Of a stretch of 8,610 nucleotides of DNA, positions 5,665 through 8,610 are shown in pieces (position 1 is the stretch's first letter; the number at the start of each line of letters is the position of its first letter). Origin of the DNA: CAZONU01 sp965370045 (GTDB lineage Bacteria > Planctomycetota > SZUA-567 > JAKLDR01); assembly GCA_965370045.1 (NCBI GenBank), contig CBDUSI010000154.1, forward strand, positions 1 through 8,610, in the 5' to 3' direction. The position numbers were made by a program, and so were the translations under genes. The notes beneath the pieces are model-generated. The model was not told the DNA's origin. It did no database searches and saw only the letters and a list, made by a program, of their open reading frames with translations.

Positions 5665-6747
5665 ATGAGAGCGTATCCGAGAGTGCTGGTACTGGCCGCG
5701 GCGCTGGCCGTGCTGCTGGCCGCCGGCTGCGGGGAGGAGCAGCCCAAGCCCGGCAAGGGCTCGGCCCGGAAGGGCGACGGGAAGAAGCCGCCGGTCAAAA
5801 CGGTCAAGACGGTTAAGGCCGGCGAGCACCAGCTCAGCGGCCCTTACACCCACCGGAACCTGACCATATTCCTGGTCCACGGAAAGGACCGCATCAAGGG
5901 CAAGAAATTCATCACCCTCCAGGAGGCCCTGGCGAAGAAGAAGGCGGTGCTCCACGAGACCGGCAACGTCCAGAAGCTGGCCATCGAGAACCTCTCGAAG
6001 GACGAGCTGATCTACTTGCAGTCCGGGGACATCGTCAAGGGCGGCAAGCAGGACCGGGTGATCGCTTACGACTTCATCGTGCCGCCCAAGAGCGGCAAGG
6101 TGTCCATCAGCTCCTTCTGCGTGGAGAGCGGCCGCTGGCGGGGGCGCGGCAAGGAGAGCCTGGCGGTTTTCAAGAGCTCCGAACACCAGATAACCAGCCA
6201 GAGTCTCAAGCTGGCCACGAAGCTGGATGCCGACCAGAAGAAGGTCTGGGCGGAGGTCGGCACGCAGCAGAGGAGGCTGGGGATAAGCGTGGGCGGCGAG
6301 GTCCGCTCGGACAAGTCCAGGACCAGCATGCAGTTGACCCTCGAGCACAAGAAGGTCCGGGCGGCCATCAAGGGCTACAAGGACGCGCTGGCCAAGATAA
6401 CCAAGGGCAAGAAGGACGTGATCGGCTTCGCCTTCGCCATCAACGGCAAGGTCAACAGCGCCGACATCTACGCCTCGGGCGACCTCTTCCAGAAGCTCTG
6501 GCCCAAGCTCCTGGAGGCGGCCGCCACCGAGGCGGTCACCGAGTTCAAGAAGGATGCGAAGTTCAAGGAGCCCGGCCCGAAGGCGGTCAAGACCTGCCTG
6601 GAGGAAGCCAAGAAGGGCAAGGCCAGCGATAAGAAGCTCTCGGAGCGGGTGAGGATGACTACCCGCAAGGGCAAGGGCGTTTACGGCTTCTGGACCATCG
6701 ACGAGAAGTACAAGGTGATCATCCACGACAGCGTGATTGTCGAGTAG
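5665..6747 (+). CDS. ARPP-1 (DUF6569)-domain lipoprotein
   Basis: The 360-residue product starts with a lipoprotein signal (hydrophobic 7-20, lipobox AAGC, C22), followed by a Lys/Gly/Pro linker to about 55. The rest reads as an ARPP-1/DUF6569-type domain. It has NLTIFLV (65-71), FITLQEALAKKKAVLHETG, VQKLAIENLSKDELIYLQSG, the signature GDIVKGGKQDRVI (121-133), VPPKSGKVSISSFCVESGRW (139-158) and a C-terminal segment on self-consistency of the fold. The biochemical function of ARPP-1 is not established. Family members are often secreted and sit beside other envelope or signalling proteins. It has no YG-motif and no HEAT-like domain, so it may be a partner or binding protein of the modified products rather than a substrate. 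It starts 45 bases after the previous stop, behind GGAGGGCGGGAAG. Confidence 0.8.
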   Translation: MRAYPRVLVLAAALAVLLAAGCGEEQPKPGKGSARKGDGKKPPVKTVKTVKAGEHQLSGPYTHRNLTIFLVHGKDRIKGKKFITLQEALAKKKAVLHETGNVQKLAIENLSKDELIYLQSGDIVKGGKQDRVIAYDFIVPPKSGKVSISSFCVESGRWRGRGKESLAVFKSSEHQITSQSLKLATKLDADQKKVWAEVGTQQRRLGISVGGEVRSDKSRTSMQLTLEHKKVRAAIKGYKDALAKITKGKKDVIGFAFAINGKVNSADIYASGDLFQKLWPKLLEAAATEAVTEFKKDAKFKEPGPKAVKTCLEEAKKGKASDKKLSERVRMTTRKGKGVYGFWTIDEKYKVIIHDSVIVE

Positions 6748-6817
6748 CAATCCGGGGGCGCTCCGGGTAGGATACAGACCCCGGCGAGGGAATGGCCGGC
6801 AGAGACAGGAGAAGAGA

Positions 6818-7615
6818 ATGGCGATAATGATCGGAAGAACCAGGACCTGGCTGTGGTGGCTGGGGGGCCTGCTCTGCGCGCTGGCCTTCGGCTCGCGGGC
6901 CGAGGCCGGAGGGGCGGTGGCGCTCTACGGGATAAGGCCGCGCCCGCCCGGTCCCAAGATCGACGAGAAGGCGGCCACCGAGGCGCAGAAGAAGCAGGCC
7001 GGCAAGCTGGTCGACGAGTACCTGGCCGGCGAGAAGCCCGCCGCGCCCAGCGCCGCGGAGGAGAAGCAGATCGCCAAGCAGATCGCCGACTTCGGCTCCG
7101 CGGACTTCGCCACGCGCAAGAAGGCCAGCGCCGGCGTGCTCAAGTTCGGCGGCAAGGCCATCAAGCAGCTGACCGAGGCGTTGAAGCACAAGGACGCCGA
7201 GGTCCGCCAGCGGGCCAGCGCGGCCATCACCGCCATCAGGAGCGGCGGGGGCCGCAAGGAGGTCCTCGAGCTGCGCAAGATCCGCAACGCCGCGCACGTA
7301 GTCATCCGCGCGCGCCGGGCCGAGATCAACAAGAAGGCCTACACGCTGAGCCTGGAGGCCCGCAAGCTCGCCAGGGAGGGCAAGAAGGACGAGGCCGCCA
7401 AGAAGCGCGGCGAGGCCAGCGCCCTCTACGCCACGGGCGCCAAGCTGAACCAGCTCTACAGCCTGGTGATCTTCGGCGCGGTGGTCCGGCCAGTTACCGC
7501 CAAGTACGGCGTCCGGCCCATGCGGCCCATGCCCATGCAGCTCAAGGGTGGGGCCGGCGCGGCCGGCGGGATGAAGCTCAAGGTCAAGGCGGAGGTCGTG
7601 GCCCCCGCGAAGTAG
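6818..7615 (+). CDS. exported YG-motif protein 3, HEAT-like domain and coiled coil
   Basis: Translation should start at ATG 6818, seven bases after AGGAG. The frame is open further upstream, but only this start gives the shared leader MAIMIGRTRTWLWWLGGLLC. Signal cleavage is likely after AEA (28-30). The motif ALYGIRPRPPGP (Y37) follows, then LVDEYLA (64-70), a HEAT-like segment (RKKASAGVLKFGGKAI, 100-115; RQRASAAITAI, 130-140), LELRKIRNAAHVVI and a coiled coil to about 218. A second motif, AKYGVRPMRPMPM (Y230), precedes a glycine-rich, basic tail of about 30 residues (GGAGAAGG, then KLKVKAEVVAPAK) not present in the paralogue at 4894. The product is 265 residues. It is the last gene before the terminator and lies 70 bases after the ARPP-1 gene, the widest gap in the operon. 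Confidence 0.82.
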   Translation: MAIMIGRTRTWLWWLGGLLCALAFGSRAEAGGAVALYGIRPRPPGPKIDEKAATEAQKKQAGKLVDEYLAGEKPAAPSAAEEKQIAKQIADFGSADFATRKKASAGVLKFGGKAIKQLTEALKHKDAEVRQRASAAITAIRSGGGRKEVLELRKIRNAAHVVIRARRAEINKKAYTLSLEARKLAREGKKDEAAKKRGEASALYATGAKLNQLYSLVIFGAVVRPVTAKYGVRPMRPMPMQLKGGAGAAGGMKLKVKAEVVAPAK

Positions 7616-7640
7616 CGCGAGTTCACTGCACTTGCCGCTT

Positions 7641-7683
7641 GCCTCCCGGCTGGCTATGCTTGGCTGCCGGGAGGCTTTCTTTT
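7641..7683 (+). terminator. intrinsic terminator at the end of the radical SAM operon
   Basis: GCCTCCCGGC (7641-7650) and GCCGGGAGGC (7666-7675) form a perfect 10-base GC-rich stem with a 15-base loop, followed at once by TTTCTTTT (7676-7683). It lies 26 bases past the last operon stop. The T-tract runs into a possible TTG start of the next gene. Confidence 0.85.
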
Positions 7684-7696
7684 GGCGAAGCGGTGC

Positions 7697-8383
7697 ATGG
7701 AGGCGGACGCCAAGCTGCTGGCCGAGGTCGGCCGGCGCCTGGTGAAACACTTCGGCCGGCGGCGGTACCAGCCGCGCGGCGACGCGCTGGCGGGGCTCAT
7801 CGGCACGGTGCTCAGCCAGAACACCACGGACCTCACCTCCGCGCGGGCCTTCCGCCAGCTGCGCCGGCGCTTCTCGACGTGGGAGAAGGTGCTGGCTGCC
7901 CCGCGCCGCGGGGTGGAGAGCGCCCTGCGGGTCTGCGGGCTCCACGAGCAGAAGACGGCGACCATTCAGGGTTTTCTGCGACGTCTCAAGCGAGAAAAGG
8001 GCCGGCTCTCGCTGGCTTTCTTGCGCAAGACGCCCACTGATGATGCGCTGGAGTGGCTGGTCGCTTCTCCGGGCATCGGCATCAAGACCGCCGCGGTGAT
8101 GCTGCTCTTCCGGCTGGGCCACGCGCTGATGCCGGTGGACACCCACATCCGCCGCGCCTCCGGCCGCGTCGGCCTGGTGCCCGAGGGCACCGCGGCGCAC
8201 AAGGTCCAACAGTTGCTTGCTCCCGCCGCCCCGCGCTCGGCGCGCGGCTGCGCGCAACTGCACCTGGACATGATCTGGCTGGGCCGGGACCTCTGCCACC
8301 CGCGCGCGCCGGAGTGCACGATTTGTCCGCTTGTAGAGATCTGCCGCGACGCGCGCAAGCGAAGGGTGCGCCGCGCGGACTGA
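7697..8383 (+). CDS. endonuclease III-like DNA glycosylase (HhH-GPD, iron-sulfur)
   Basis: The protein removes damaged bases from DNA and cuts the abasic site in base-excision repair. Seen from ATG 7697 it has 228 residues, slightly longer than E. coli Nth (211). It has LSQNTTD (39-45), a helix-hairpin-helix with SPGIGIKTAAVML (124-136; K130 at the catalytic lysine position) and VDTH with D148 at the catalytic aspartate. The C-terminal cluster C200-x6-C207-x2-C210-x5-C216 binds a 4Fe-4S group. A TTG at 7682 is an alternative start with GGGAGG seven bases upstream, but that sequence is the 3' arm of the terminator stem and the TTG ends the T-tract. ATG 7697 is therefore preferred, though its own ribosome site is weak. 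No promoter is evident, so read-through or a promoter inside the preceding gene is likely. I give no symbol because substrate class (Nth, MutY-like or pyrimidine dimer glycosylase) is not fixed, although the lysine argues for a bifunctional Nth-type enzyme. Confidence 0.92.
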   Translation: MEADAKLLAEVGRRLVKHFGRRRYQPRGDALAGLIGTVLSQNTTDLTSARAFRQLRRRFSTWEKVLAAPRRGVESALRVCGLHEQKTATIQGFLRRLKREKGRLSLAFLRKTPTDDALEWLVASPGIGIKTAAVMLLFRLGHALMPVDTHIRRASGRVGLVPEGTAAHKVQQLLAPAAPRSARGCAQLHLDMIWLGRDLCHPRAPECTICPLVEICRDARKRRVRRAD

Positions 8384-8424
8384 CCGGGCTGGCCGGTTGG
8401 CTGGAGGGGACCGGGGGCTAGATC

Positions 8425-8571
8425 ATGACGCTGCACATAACGACGTTTACACCATCGCACATCATATCGGTGTGCGACCGACTGCTATCGACACCGGGCA
8501 GCTACGTGGAGTTGGCAGACGACAGGTACAAGCACCTCGTGCTCATTTGCGATGACGCTAGAGCAATTTAA
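8425..8571 (+). pseudogene. possible 5' fragment of a larger protein, cut off by TAA after 48 residues
   Basis: ATG 8425 follows GGGGG by seven bases. The product starts MTLHITTFTPSHIISVCDRL and ends ADDRYKHLVLICDDARAI. From memory it resembles the first strands of Ntn-hydrolase-like hypothetical proteins, where a V-x-x-SDR segment and an N-K-x-[VL]-x-[VL]...DAR segment are followed by a much longer domain. Here a stop falls right after DARAI and no frame restores the family pattern before the window ends. The region is clearly less GC-rich than the gene before it, suggesting different ancestry. It may instead be an intact very short gene. I cannot search to confirm the family. Confidence 0.4.
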
Positions 8572-8610
8572 GTATGTGTAACGAATTGCCGATAAAGGAA
8601 GTATGCCAGC

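Noticed and set aside
6737..6817. N-terminal extension of the exported protein at 6818
   Set aside because: The extra 27 residues would precede and destroy the shared leader seen in the paralogues, overlap the previous gene, and lack the AGGAG found before 6818.
6719..8299. 526-residue antisense ORF
   Set aside because: It crosses the operon end, the terminator and the endonuclease gene. Those have specific motifs while this frame has none.
8574..8610. Possible starts of a further gene at ATG 8574 or ATG 8603, the latter with AAAGGAAG just upstream
   Set aside because: Too few codons remain in the window to judge either frame.

Overview
The window is GC-rich, densely coded bacterial DNA with no rRNA, tRNA or CRISPR. 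I would place it tentatively in the Planctomycetota or a nearby lineage. The basis is the repeated HEAT-like exported proteins with an R-x-A-A-S-x-x-[VL]-x-K-x-G signature, a style familiar from that phylum, and the DUF6036 nucleotidyltransferase with its small partner. This placement is inference and cannot be settled from the window alone.

Left arm, minus strand (about 1-1548). A DUF502 membrane protein (931-1548) is followed downstream by a small protein (684-881) that overlaps a DUF6036-type nucleotidyltransferase (296-739). Further downstream is a 46-residue hydrophobic ORF (53-193) ending in a GC-rich hairpin. The nucleotidyltransferase module is bracketed by direct repeats: the last codons of the DUF502 gene and its 3' flank are copied just beyond the nucleotidyltransferase stop, next to a 19-nt fragment of the nucleotidyltransferase 5' end. 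This looks like the scar of a 660-bp tandem duplication that was later deleted.

Centre, plus strand (about 1650-7683). A divergent intergenic region with an inverted repeat and a TATAAT box leads into a tight seven-gene operon. The first gene encodes a radical SAM/SPASM enzyme of the type found beside lipoproteins (TIGR04133-like). Six exported proteins follow. Four of them (at 2869, 3846, 4894 and 6818) are paralogues built from a signal peptide, an LVDxYLA-HEAT-like domain and a coiled coil. One (3605) is a tiny lipoprotein with the same leader but no such domain. One (5665) is an ARPP-1/DUF6569-type lipoprotein. Four of the six carry seven copies in total of a short Tyr-Gly motif (YG-x-[R/P/K]-x-[R/P]), placed just after the leader and/or at the C-terminus. 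I propose that this is the recognition or modification site of the radical SAM enzyme, making the operon a self-contained system for radical SAM modification of exported proteins. A perfect 10-bp stem with a T-tract (7641-7683) ends the operon.

Right arm (7697-8610). An endonuclease III-like base-excision repair enzyme begins directly at the terminator. It is followed by a lower-GC stretch holding a short ORF that looks like the first 48 residues of a larger protein cut off by a stop codon.
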